From the NCBI GenBank assembly GCA_964017235.1, contig OZ024931.1:121469530-121533529 (forward strand): 64,000 nt of DNA. The letters run 5' to 3'. Source of the stretch: Sabellastarte sp. h YS-2021. Taxonomy: Eukaryota > Annelida > Polychaeta > Sabellida > Sabellidae. The translations under genes were made by a program, and so were the position numbers. Below, in pieces: positions 32,517 to 42,648 of the stretch; within the stretch, counting starts at the first letter, position 1; each line of letters begins with the position of its first letter. Under the pieces are notes generated by a model, which saw only the letters and a program-made list of their open reading frames with translations, did not search any database and had not been told where the DNA came from.

Positions 32517-34659
32517 ATTGAGGAGGGGGCATCTGGTAATACCCTCCTTGTTGATACGCCCCTCTGCCCCTGCCCCTGGGTTTCTTCTTCTGCTTGCCGT
32601 AGGGGTGAAACCTTGTGCTTTGTTGGTTTCCGGTCTTAACTCCTAGACCTATCAGGTGTTGTTCGTATTCTTGCATCAACGATCTCTCAAATAGGTCTGG
32701 GCCAGAGATAGGGGCTGCCCGTAGATTCTTTAGGCGATAAGAATCAAGACTATTATGGGCGTTCTTGAGATAGGAGTCCCTTCTGATGAGGACTAGGTTG
32801 GTTAGCAGGTGGAGAAATTTCTCCAGTAAGTGTTGATAGGCGACAGCAGTACTCCTGCTGATGTCCAGCATGAACTGCATCTGTGGGGTATCCTCTACAG
32901 TTGAGTTGAGCAGTTGATGGAGAAACTGATCCCTGTTGTTTGGGTCTGGATCTGATGCCAGTAATCCAAATGTCTTTTCCCTTTGGTCTCTAGCTGCTCT
33001 GAGATTGTCAAGGGTCGATTCACTGGCGGTTGAGAGTGTTGATAGAAAATTTGAAGTAGCAATGCACTCCCTAACCATAAGTTCCAGTTTAACCAGTTCT
33101 CGTTGGTTGATAGAGGCTGTAGGAAGGCCTTTGTACCCGGGCCTGGCAATGTTTGAGAAAGCCTGTGGTACTACTTGAGGTCTCTGTTCAAACGTTTCCC
33201 CTGCCACTGGGTACCAGTTCCCTCTGTTTGGTGGGTTGGGCACAAATTGTCCAATATCCAGGGAAGTTGATGAGGCTGGTCCAGGTTTGACCACCGTATC
33301 CTGGTTTTGGAGCAGTTTTGCGATGTCATCCATTAGGGGAAGTTTGAGAGATGGTGGACGGGAGGATTGCTCCATGCGGAACATATTTGGATCGCGTCCA
33401 AGTCCTGAGCCGGGTTTGTAATCCTCCGTCTTTGCCGGGTCGTCTATGCCAAGGTATTGGCATACTCGGTCAATGAATGCGTGGAAATCTGCCTTGGGGG
33501 GAGGTGCTAAGTTCTCCGGTTCTGAGTCATCTACTTGAGAGGCAGATGAGTAGGATGATCCAGACTCCAAGCCATAGTCTCCCTTCTCGAGCCTTTGGAG
33601 GGGAGATTCTGATTGAGTTGGTGGTTGGGTTGGAGATGGAAGAGTAGGAGAAACTAACGCTTTAGTGGCTTGAGCGATAGAAGCTGACCCCTTTACCCCT
33701 TTTAATCCTTTCTTGACTGTCTGGTGAAAGGAGGTGTCCATCGGTTCTGGGGGTGTTGGAACCGGTTGGTTAGGTTGTGTTTGAACGACCTGGCTAGGTT
33801 GAGCCTGTGCAGATGGTAGTGGTGCTGAACTATCTGAAGGAGTTGGGGAGAATTTCTTGAACATTTCCTCCATGGAGGAGGTGAGAAACTGTTGAAGGCC
33901 TGATTGAAGTTGTGAGGATAGGTCCAACATTTGTTTCTGATTTCGCTGTGACAAATTCTCCATCATTTGCAGGTTTTGCTGTTCGAAATGTGCTTTTAGC
34001 ATCTGTGTGCGAGGAGTAGGTGGAGGTACCAGTCTCTGTGGATCTGGAGCGGACGAGAACATTGGGTCCTGCTGGATGGTGGCTTTGGGTGGTGCTGGAG
34101 TCTTGAAAAAGACTGTTGATGTGGTGGGCACCGTGAGAAAAGCCGCGGACCTTGGAGGCGGTACAGAAGGTTGTACAAATTGTATCCCACTAGAGGGGAG
34201 ATTCTGTGTCGACTGCAGTGGAGACAAGCCGGCCGGTGCTGACACTCCGGTCGGAGACACATAGCCGGTAGTACCGGTCCCGCTATCCTCGGTATTTAGA
34301 TCCAAGATGGAGTCGTCTATTTCACCGGCCTCCGGATCCTCATCTTCCGGTTCCGGATCAGCCGACAAATTCTTGGATGCACGCTTGGCACTTCTTTCGT
34401 GAAATACAGTCCGGAGGTGATTCCATTCCACCTCTGTAAGGGCTGAACATGCAGAGCAAGCCTCTAGAGGGGCTCCTGAGGCACAAGGGTCCTCCCCTTT
34501 ACAGTGCATTCTACAGCTGTAACACCTCAGGTGCTTATCAAATGCTGGCATCCAGTGCCCACATTTTCCCCTCTTCTGATAAGGAGGAGTGCCTACCATG
34601 TTAGTGGTGGAAAAAATAAGTGTCACAAAATACAAGACACAAGAAGTTAATCTCACCAA
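32374..34659 (-). CDS. DIRS copy 2 Gag-like ORF1, intact
   Basis: 761 aa. An N-terminal Cys-rich segment (C33, CYSC at 46-49, C53, C59, CSAC at 68-71) looks like a zinc-binding region typical of DIRS ORF1 proteins. A long Pro/Gln/Ser-rich linker contains Gln-rich helical stretches (~225-270). A conserved-looking globular part at ~400-650 includes FHAFIDRVCQYLGI. The C-terminus is rich in RGRG and RRGRGK, suited to nucleic-acid binding. It presumably packages element RNA (family knowledge). The last ~140 nt overlap the RT frame, which is displaced by +1. The first 20 residues are hydrophobic and could lie upstream of the true start at Met21. Confidence 0.85.
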   Translation of the reverse strand: MVRLTSCVLYFVTLIFSTTNMVGTPPYQKRGKCGHWMPAFDKHLRCYSCRMHCKGEDPCASGAPLEACSACSALTEVEWNHLRTVFHERSAKRASKNLSADPEPEDEDPEAGEIDDSILDLNTEDSGTGTTGYVSPTGVSAPAGLSPLQSTQNLPSSGIQFVQPSVPPPRSAAFLTVPTTSTVFFKTPAPPKATIQQDPMFSSAPDPQRLVPPPTPRTQMLKAHFEQQNLQMMENLSQRNQKQMLDLSSQLQSGLQQFLTSSMEEMFKKFSPTPSDSSAPLPSAQAQPSQVVQTQPNQPVPTPPEPMDTSFHQTVKKGLKGVKGSASIAQATKALVSPTLPSPTQPPTQSESPLQRLEKGDYGLESGSSYSSASQVDDSEPENLAPPPKADFHAFIDRVCQYLGIDDPAKTEDYKPGSGLGRDPNMFRMEQSSRPPSLKLPLMDDIAKLLQNQDTVVKPGPASSTSLDIGQFVPNPPNRGNWYPVAGETFEQRPQVVPQAFSNIARPGYKGLPTASINQRELVKLELMVRECIATSNFLSTLSTASESTLDNLRAARDQREKTFGLLASDPDPNNRDQFLHQLLNSTVEDTPQMQFMLDISRSTAVAYQHLLEKFLHLLTNLVLIRRDSYLKNAHNSLDSYRLKNLRAAPISGPDLFERSLMQEYEQHLIGLGVKTGNQQSTRFHPYGKQKKKPRGRGRGAYQQGGYYQMPPPQYVMPPQFYPQQQPHRGGFRGSNKGRGARRGRGKNISGNQSQQQTQNQ

Positions 34660-34799
34660 AGAGTATACTAGAGTTGTCTATAAACAACGTTGAGACAATA
34701 GATATATTCCTAGAGTAAATATCCTCTTAGAAACTGTATAAAAACTATCACAAAGTGAGAGTTCCAAAGAAAGCCAACTGATAAGATGGCTACCAACGG

Positions 34800-35002
34800 A
34801 AAGAAGGAAGAATCACGTGATCTGCTGCGCAGTCGTCATATATCCGGTCATCTCTGTACCGGTGTATCTGGTGAAGTGAGCCGGCTCCGGGGAGACCTCT
34901 CCCCGCACTCGGCCGGGAAAGTTTCCAACTTTCTACCCGTTGGCAGCTTTTCCGGTGGTCAACGGAATAGCACTCTGTTTCAATAGGTAAGTACATTGTA
35001 GC
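34800..35002. repeat. DIRS copy 2 right inverted terminal repeat
   Basis: Partner of 15002-15204; one visible difference is GTATCTGG instead of GTATCCGG. It ends with the outward CAATAGGTAAGT. Confidence 0.88.
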
Positions 35003-35888
35003 GCAATAAAATACAAGCATATTGGTATTATGCAACCTGTGATAATTCTGAACATTCTACTTTGTAATTAAATAGAAACATGTTTCCATTGTGTATTTCA
35101 CTCAATGTATTTATCTTATATCCTTGATATTAATTCTGTTGTGCACTTCTTGTGTCTCACATAGCATTTCTTAATAAAATATTATGTTACCAATCTTATG
35201 TGTCTATCTACTCGTTACTTTATGCTTGATACAATACAAAATCTTAATTCTTATTTACACAAAATTCAATGACAGCTTTTAACTGAAAACTCAAATACTT
35301 TAGGTGAAGTCACTTTGCCAACCTTATTCCTAAGCCTAGCACTAATCATTCACTTTGCTACTGCTGCTGTTAGCACATAGTTTCTGGAATGTCACTCAAA
35401 CTTTCAGTAAGTCTTGCTATTTTTACTTACAAATGGCTGGGTTTATGCTTGGGGTGAGGTTAAAGTCACTGCACAAATGCACGGGCCAAAATGGGGGTCA
35501 AAGTATCATACACTGTTGTGCACCTCTCTGGGAGAGCCCAGTGGTGATCTGTAATTTTCAAGAGCTAATGTTTAGACAATTGTGATAAGGTTATTTGATA
35601 TACATCAAAGTAAATCCAGTACAGCAAACCTCACAAGAAATACCTCTCAAGAAAGAGAAAACTTATGTAAAGATAAACTATCAAAACAAGATAGTTTAAC
35701 AGCACATGACCATATTCATTTATCAACTAAAAGTTTTCAAGTTGTACAATTTATTAACTCATCTAGTTAGCAACTGAAGCATAGCTGTCAATAATAAAAA
35801 TAAGTACAGTAGTCAGTTCCAGCAATGCTTATATATTTGTGATATAAGAAATATGGCTCAAATAAGGCAGTAGAAACATTCTGGCACA

Positions 35889-36617
35889 GTCAAGGTCAAA
35901 GGTCACACCAAGGTCATACTATGATGCTTCACACCCACAACCTTGAACCAACATATCTAACAAGTAACTACACCTTATGGTTTTTCAGACAAAGCCTGGA
36001 CACTATTTTACAGGTCAAGGTCAATACAGCCAGGTTAAAGGTCAATTCAAGGTCACGCCATGACGCTACATACCTACACCACCCAAACCAATGTCCCTAC
36101 CAAGTATCAACTTCTTGTACCTTATGGTTTGTGAGATATTGCCTAGTCAAGATTTTAAAGGTCAAGGTCATACACAGCTATGTCAAAAGTCAAATCAATC
36201 TCACCCCATGACACTGCACACCTTCAACACCCTACCAAAGTTTCTACAAAGTATCAACTTCCTACGCCTCATGCTTTCCAAGACACAATCAACAAAATTT
36301 AAAGGGTCAAGGTCTTTACCGCAAGGTCAAAAGTTAAATCAATGTCACACCATGACACTGCATACCCACACCACTCAGCCAATTTCCCTACAACACATAA
36401 ACTTTATACACCATGCGGCTTTTTCAGATACACCACAGACAAGATTTGAAAGGTCAAGGTCACTAAAGCAAGGTCAAAGGTCAGGATCACAGCACACCTT
36501 ATCATTTGTAATATACAGCCAGGACAACATTTTAAATGACAAAGCCACTAAGACAAGGTCAAATCATGGTCATACCATGATTTTCAAGGTCACTACAGCA
36601 AGGTCAAAGGTTAAATC
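35889..36617 (+). repeat. AGGTCA-rich spacer repeat, alpha type, unit 7-8
   Basis: Partner of 16091-16977 without the SINE, giving the empty site (CTCATGCTTTCCAAGACAC) used to define the SINE's target duplication. Confidence 0.9.
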
Positions 36618-36919
36618 AAGTTTACACCACACCTTATAGTTTCTGAGATACAGACAGGACCAGACTTCTTCCCACCTGTCTGCCGGCCCAATTTCAAGGA
36701 AATTATGCAGCTAATATCAGTTATGTGGCTAGAGCACAGACACCAAAGTTTCTCAGTGGTTACATAAAACAGAAAATACAGTTTCAACAATACAACTTTT
36801 ATTGATTCCATCAAATTGCTATTCATATTTACACAGTGCAATATGGTTATAATGTCTTGATTATTATCACAGATAAATGCTAAGCATAGTATTCCAAAAT
36901 TTCACTCATGCAACAACAA

Positions 36920-37330
36920 CTAACAATGGACATCAGCACCATCTAAGGCTTCTAAATCCAGTTCGTCTTCAATGATGCCTTCTCTCAATAGTTTCAGGTG
37001 CAACGCATCCAACTTATCAGCATGTTGGCTGGCATAATCATAGAACATGTTTCGGATACCCTCCAGAGTAGCAATCTTCAGTCTCAAGAAGTAGCGGAAG
37101 CTCCTGCTGCTGCAATCCACAGCTCTGTCATAGCGGTTCTGTAGGTATTCTATTTCATTGTTCATCAGCACCACTTGTTTGCAAGCAAGTCTAAACTTCT
37201 TGTTCATCTGCTTCAGACTGTACAGTAACTTTTCACCATAGTCATCATCATCCAAAAAATCAGACACACTGCTGTCCATGCTACTTTCCATCTCCAGTTC
37301 ATAATCACTAATTTCCATATCTGACTCCAT
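36920..37330 (-). CDS. A gene, copy 8: small acidic helical protein of unknown function
   Basis: Reference 136-aa protein. TATA at 37423-37431. Partner of copy 4. Confidence 0.85.
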   Translation of the reverse strand: MESDMEISDYELEMESSMDSSVSDFLDDDDYGEKLLYSLKQMNKKFRLACKQVVLMNNEIEYLQNRYDRAVDCSSRSFRYFLRLKIATLEGIRNMFYDYASQHADKLDALHLKLLREGIIEDELDLEALDGADVHC

Positions 37331-37827
37331 GTTAATAAAGTGCACAATTGGCAAGGTCACACAAGCTATAGCAATACCAAGAGGTTTTAGGTATATCTCT
37401 GACACACCCTACCTGGTGGGGCATATTTATACCACATCTGATGACACAATGACACTGATCAACTCTTGATTGCAATCCGTGCTTAACTCCAAATACTCAT
37501 CATCTGACAAAAGTCAAGTCCTGCCAAAGTGGCTCCACTACCACATTGCAATTACCACCCACTCCTCAAGTGACATATCTTCTCTTCCCATTCAAAGCCT
37601 GATTTATGGCAGTTAGCCTGAACAAAGGACAATGCATTATCAGTGGACCATTGAGCAGCCATTTCAAAGTCACTGTCAACCCATCTCAAAGGACAAATTA
37701 CAATTTCAATAGCACTCAGGCCACTGGGACTTACAACTACATGTATATATACAGGAAGGCAATTTCAATGATGCATGTTACACCCTACCAACACAGTGAT
37801 TCTGTATTTTTGTGACCTTTATTCATC
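37331..37827. promoter_or_regulatory. Divergent A/B promoter, unit 8
   Basis: TATA for A at 37423-37431; the B TATA at 37744-37752 has the TATATATAC variant seen in unit 4. Confidence 0.7.
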
Positions 37828-38244
37828 ATGGAATCTGGTATGGAACTTAATGATTATGAGTACAAAATGGACAGTAGCTTTGATACCACTGATTCAGATT
37901 TTCTGACCAATGATGATGATTATGGGCAGAACCTGTTAAATCAAATCAAACAAATGAACAAGAAGTTCAGACTTGCCTGTAAACAGGTGGTCTTAATGAA
38001 TAATGAAATAGAGTACCTGCAGAATCGATATGACAGAGCAGTTCAGCACAGCAACAGAAGCTACCGCTACTTTTTGAGACTCAAGATTGCTACCATAGAA
38101 GGAATAAGGAACATGTTTTATGATTATGCCAGTCAACATGCTGACAAATTAGATGCTCTACACGAACAGCTTTTCACTGAAGGCATCATTGAGGAGGAAT
38201 TAGACCTAGATGCTCTTGATGATGAAGACATTGAAAGCCCATAG
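37828..38244 (+). CDS. B gene, copy 8: small acidic helical protein of unknown function
   Basis: 138 aa with a private Leu-to-Phe change near the C-terminus (HEQLFTEG). IEGIRNMF form. 3' UTR intact. Confidence 0.87.
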   Translation: MESGMELNDYEYKMDSSFDTTDSDFLTNDDDYGQNLLNQIKQMNKKFRLACKQVVLMNNEIEYLQNRYDRAVQHSNRSYRYFLRLKIATIEGIRNMFYDYASQHADKLDALHEQLFTEGIIEEELDLDALDDEDIESP

Positions 38245-39143
38245 TTTTCCAAGATGACAAAATACAAGCATATTGGTATTATGCAACCTGTGATAATTCT
38301 GAACATTCTACTTTGTAATTAAATAGAAACATGTTTCCATTGTGTATTTCACTCAATGTATTTATCTTATATCCTTGATATTAATTCTGTTGTGCACGTC
38401 TTGTGTCTTACATAGCATTTCTTAATAAAATATTATGTTACCAATCTTATGTGTCTATCTACTCGTTACTTTATGCTTGATACAATACAAAATCTTAATT
38501 CTTATTTACACAAAATTCAATGACAGGTTTTAACTGAAAACTCAAATACTTTAGGTGAAGTCACTTTGCCAGCCTTATTCCTAAGCCTAGCACTAATCAT
38601 TCACTTTGCTACTGCTGCTGTTAGCACATAGTTTCTGGAATGTCACTCAAACTTTCAGTAAGTCTTGCTGATTTTTACTTACAAATGGCTGGGTTTATGC
38701 TTGGGGTGAGGTTAAGGTCACTGCACAAATGCACGGGCCAAAATGGGGGTCAAAGTATCATACAGTGTTGTGCACCTCTCTGGGAGAGTCCAGTGGTGAT
38801 CTGTAATTTTCAAGAGCTAATGTTTAGACAATTGTGATAAGGTGATTTTATATACGTCAAAGTAAATCCAGTACAGCAAACCTCACAAGAAATAACTCTC
38901 AAGAAAGAGAAAACTTAATATGTAAAGATAAACTATCAAAACAAGATAATTTAACAGCACATGACCGTATTCATTTATCAACTAAAAGTTCTCAAGTTGT
39001 ACAATTTATTAACTCATCTAGTTAGCAACTGAAGCATAGCTGTCAATAATAAAAATAAGTACAGTAGTCAGTTCCAGCAATGCTTATATATTTGTGATAT
39101 GAAAAATATGGCTCAAATAAGGCAGTAGAAACATTCTGGCAGA

Positions 39144-39878
39144 GCCAAGGTCAAAGGTCACACCAAGGTCACGCTATGATGCTTCACACCCACAACCTTG
39201 AACCAACATATCTAACAAGTAACAATTCCCTACACCTTATGGTTTTTCAGACAAAGCCTGGACACTATTTTACAGGTCAAGGTCAATACAGCCAGGTTAA
39301 AGGTCAATTCAAGGTCACGCCATGACGCTACATACCTACACCACCCAAACCAATGTCCCTACCAAGTATCAACTTCTTGCACCTTATGGCTTCTGAGGTA
39401 TAGCCTAGACAAGATTTTAAAGGTCAAGGTCATACACAGCTATGTCAAAAGTCAAATCAATCTCACACCATGACACTGCACACCTTCAACACCCTACCAA
39501 AGTTTCTACAAAGCATCAACTTCCTACGCCTCATGCTTTCCAAGACACAATCAACAAAATTTAAAGGGTCAAGGTCTATACGGCAAGGTCAAAAGTTAAA
39601 TCAATGTCACACCATGACACTGCATACCCACACCACTCAGCCAGTTTCCCTACAACAAATAAACTTTATACATCATGCAGCTTTTACAGATACAGAACAG
39701 ACAAGATTTGAAAGGTCAAGGTCACTAAAGCAAGGTCAAAGGTCAGGATCACAGCAAACCTTATCATTTGTAAGATACAGCCAGGACAACATTTTAAATG
39801 ACAAAGCCACTAAGACAAGGTCAAATCATGGTCATACCATGATTTTCAAGGTCACTACAGCAAGGTCAAAGGTTAAAT
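39144..39878 (+). repeat. AGGTCA-rich spacer repeat, beta type, unit 8-9
   Basis: Partner of 19504-20238. Confidence 0.88.
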
Positions 39879-40181
39879 CAAGTTTACACCACACCTTATA
39901 GTTTCTGAGATACAGACAGGACCAGACTTCTTCCCACCTGTCTGCCGGCCCAATTTCAAGGAAATTATGCAGCTAATATCAGTTATGTGGCTAGAGCACA
40001 GACACCAAAGTTTCTCAGTGGTTACATAAAACAGAAAATACAGTTTCAACAATACAACTTTTATTGATTCCATCAAATTGCTATTCATATTTACACAGTG
40101 CAATATGGTTATAATGTCTTGATTATTATCACAGATAAATGCTAAGCATAGTATTCCAAAATTTCACTCATGCAACAACAA

Positions 40182-40592
40182 CTAACAATGGACATCAGCA
40201 CCATCTAAGGCTTCTAAATCCAGTTCGTCTTCAATGATGCCTTCTCTCAATAGTTTCAGGTGCAACGCATCCAACTTATCAGCATGTTGGCTGGCATAAT
40301 CATAGAACATGTTTCGGATACCCTCCAGAGTAGCAATCTTCAGTCTCAAGAAGTAGCGGAAGCTCCTGCTGCTGCAATCCACAGCTCTGTCATAGCGGTT
40401 CTGTAGGTATTCTATTTCATTGTTCATCAGCACCACTTGTTTGCAAGCAAGTCTAAACTTCTTGTTCATCTGCTTCAGACTGTACAGTAACTTTTCACCA
40501 TAGTCATCATCATCCAAAAAATCAGACACACTGCTGTCCATGCTACTTTCCATCTCCAGTTCATAATCACTAATTTTCATATCTGACTCCAT
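40182..40592 (-). CDS. A gene, copy 9: small acidic helical protein of unknown function
   Basis: 136 aa with Lys6. Its own TATA (40685-40693) and about 400 bp of upstream sequence are retained, but its B partner is separated from it by a 6.2 kb retrotransposon whose transcription points toward this gene. Confidence 0.85.
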   Translation of the reverse strand: MESDMKISDYELEMESSMDSSVSDFLDDDDYGEKLLYSLKQMNKKFRLACKQVVLMNNEIEYLQNRYDRAVDCSSRSFRYFLRLKIATLEGIRNMFYDYASQHADKLDALHLKLLREGIIEDELDLEALDGADVHC

Positions 40593-40999
40593 GTTAATAA
40601 AGTGCACAATTGGCAAGGTCACACAAGCTATAGCAATACCAAGAAGTTTTAGGTATATCTCTGACACACCCTACCTGGTGGGGCATATTTATACCACATC
40701 TGATGACACAATGACACTGATCAACTCTTGATTGCAATCCGTGCTTAACTCCAAATACTCATCATCTGACAAAAGTCAAGTCCTGCCAAAGTGGCTCCAC
40801 TACCACATTGCAATTACCACCCACTCCTCAAGTGACATATCTTCTCTTCCCATTCAAAGCCTGATTTATGGCAGTTAGCCTGAACAAAGGACAATGCATT
40901 ATCAGTGGACCATTGAGCAGCCATTTCAAAGTCACTGTCAGCCCATCTCAAAGGACAAATTACAATTTCAATAGCACTCAGGCCACTGGGACTTACAAC
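40593..40999 (-). promoter_or_regulatory. A-side half of split promoter, unit 9
   Basis: Contains the A TATA at 40685-40693. The normal sequence continues to ACTTACAAC and is then cut by the element; the remainder resumes at 47232 with TACATGTATATATAT. Confidence 0.7.
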
Positions 41000-41638
41000 A
41001 GTCCCCCCCAAAGTTCCCCAACACAGTGACAAGACCACAGAGGGTACTCAGTTTATTAAAAATACATGTGAATCTTTAACATGTGTAAATACATTCATCA
41101 AGTCTACCAGTATTTACATGTCCCATGATATAAATACAAATCATCATAAATGCACTACATGAATACATGAATAGGAAAACCACAGAGTTAAACTTCATAC
41201 ACTAAGTTAACTGAGGCAGTTATCATAAATGCAGTTAATGAATACATAACACAGGAAACCACATAATTAAACTTCATACACTAAGTTAACTGAGCCAGTC
41301 AGTCTGACCTTGATAGCCAAATAAAAGTTGGAGGTCATGCTTCTTGACCTCACCAAAATCACAAAGGGTAAAGGTCACAGTTCTTGACCTTGAGAGCAAA
41401 GCGTGTGACCAGAGATAGACATCACAGAGTTGCACCTGACCTTGGGAAAGGTCAGAAGTGATACGACTAAGGTTACAGTAAAACAAGGTCACACATGCCA
41501 AGCAAGTTAGAATTTTAAAATAAATTAGAGTCAGACAGAAAGGCTCGAAAAACACCAGTGAATAAGCCATTTCATGGATGAATAGATAATATAATATATT
41601 ATTAAGAACCCCAAACCCAAACCCAGCATTTATAACAT
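41000..41638. other. 3' untranslated end of the Ngaro/DIRS-like element
   Basis: Contains a minus-strand AATAAA at 41052-41057, two tandem ~78 bp direct repeats (41142-41220 and 41221-41298, sharing AAACTTCATACACTAAGTTA), and at 41300-41490 a cluster of TGACCT/AGGTCA half-sites in both orientations. No gene is visible. Confidence 0.7.
41142..41298. repeat. Tandem ~78 bp direct repeat in element 3' end
   Basis: Two imperfect copies, each with ATCATAAATGCA near the start and TTAAACTTCATACACTAAG near the end, closing with TTAACTGAG(G/C)CAGT. They could be remnants of the terminal repeat structure of the element. Confidence 0.75.
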
Positions 41639-42628
41639 TTATGATTTTTTGAACATTTTCTGAAAAGCAATAGCGACTTCAGACGAACGAGTAGGGTCAT
41701 TATGGATGTATCTCCACACACAATCCGACGTCCAGGTGCCCTGAACCTTAATTTCTTGAAGAGGAACATTGGCATTGAAAGCCAGGGAGGCACCTGAACG
41801 CCGGAAAGCATGGAAGGTGAAAAAGTGAGGTGACAAATGCAATTTTGTATTAATCAGAGACAGGGTCTTTCTGATTTTAGAATCAATTAGCACTTTCCAT
41901 GAGACAGAATACTTGTATTGAAAACGTGGGTCATTTGTACCTGGATTGTATAATTTGAATAAGGCCTTCAAGGCCCTGTAGGGACACAGTGGATTTTTAG
42001 GCAAACGAGGTAAAGTGATGACTTTAACTTGGTCCCTGGTCTGGATGGTCTTAGACCATTTCAGCAGAACTTTAACCATATTATTTTCAAAGAAGATATC
42101 ACCCCCAGCCAAATGTCTGGAAAAATCAAAGGCAGTAAATGAATGGGGGGCTAAGTTTGAAAGCCTAAAAAATCCGAAAAACGCCACTAGAAAAACAGCT
42201 TTGAAAACTGTACCCATGTATAAGCGATCACAATGATTGACTATCTGCAAAAGCACTTCAGGGGAAATGATATTATGGGTGGTCACACTCATTGGTCTAT
42301 TTAGCTTTACTGCCCTGACATAATACTTGACCTTCTTATGGTCAAGAGGAGCAGGATTTAAACCCAATACTACCAGTTTGGCCCTAATAGCAGCCAGATA
42401 ATTGGCTATCATGTTAACAGAAACTTGATTTACATGTAAACACTCCATAAAAGCAAGGATGCCCTCGACATCCAAATTTCTTACATCCACACTAAGGTAC
42501 ACACAAAAACACACAAAAGTTCTGAACATAGTGGCATAAGCTTTTGCAGTAGAAGGTCTGAAGGCGCCCTGAAGCCTGGTGGTAGCCTTCGTAGCCAAGC
42601 TGTCCAGCCTTCTGTTGCCTAAAAACAA
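41639..42628 (-). CDS. Ngaro/DIRS-like element ORF3: tyrosine recombinase
   Basis: 329 aa. A SAM-like N-terminal domain (FRPSTAKAYATMFRTFVCFC, ~23-42) is followed by the catalytic domain. The first catalytic Arg is R155 in FFGFFRLSNLAP, a basic residue region KWSKT at 190-194 follows, then HAFRRSGA with H273 and R276, and GTWTSDCVWRYI with W299 and the probable nucleophile Y307. The frame starts 20 nt after the ORF2 stop. It shares fold and motifs with the DIRS YR in this window but little sequence, so this is a separate lineage. It would catalyse integration of a circular cDNA. Confidence 0.88.
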   Translation of the reverse strand: MFLGNRRLDSLATKATTRLQGAFRPSTAKAYATMFRTFVCFCVYLSVDVRNLDVEGILAFMECLHVNQVSVNMIANYLAAIRAKLVVLGLNPAPLDHKKVKYYVRAVKLNRPMSVTTHNIISPEVLLQIVNHCDRLYMGTVFKAVFLVAFFGFFRLSNLAPHSFTAFDFSRHLAGGDIFFENNMVKVLLKWSKTIQTRDQVKVITLPRLPKNPLCPYRALKALFKLYNPGTNDPRFQYKYSVSWKVLIDSKIRKTLSLINTKLHLSPHFFTFHAFRRSGASLAFNANVPLQEIKVQGTWTSDCVWRYIHNDPTRSSEVAIAFQKMFKKS

Positions 42629-42648
42629 AGTATAGTAAGTGTAATTAA

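Larger units (their letters stand above)
28363..35012 (-). mobile_element. DIRS-like tyrosine-recombinase retrotransposon, copy 2
   Basis: 6650 bp, same site, orientation and junctions (shared AAAAT) as copy 1. Length differences from copy 1 are fully explained by four indels: one extra C in the C-run, a 37-nt deletion in the region after RNase H, and the 2 nt and 1 nt that copy 1 lost. Gag and YR are open here; RT carries the shared TGA and the 37-nt deletion. With both copies lying at +19,831 in identical flanks, duplication of a block is the simplest origin, not two insertions. Confidence 0.93.
25093..40999. repeat. Higher-order duplicated block, right copy (contains DIRS copy 2)
   Basis: Right partner of 5262-21359. 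It contains three A/B units, DIRS copy 2 at the identical site and identical alpha spacers, but lacks the SINE. Its comparison ends where the 41.0 kb retrotransposon begins. Confidence 0.8.
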
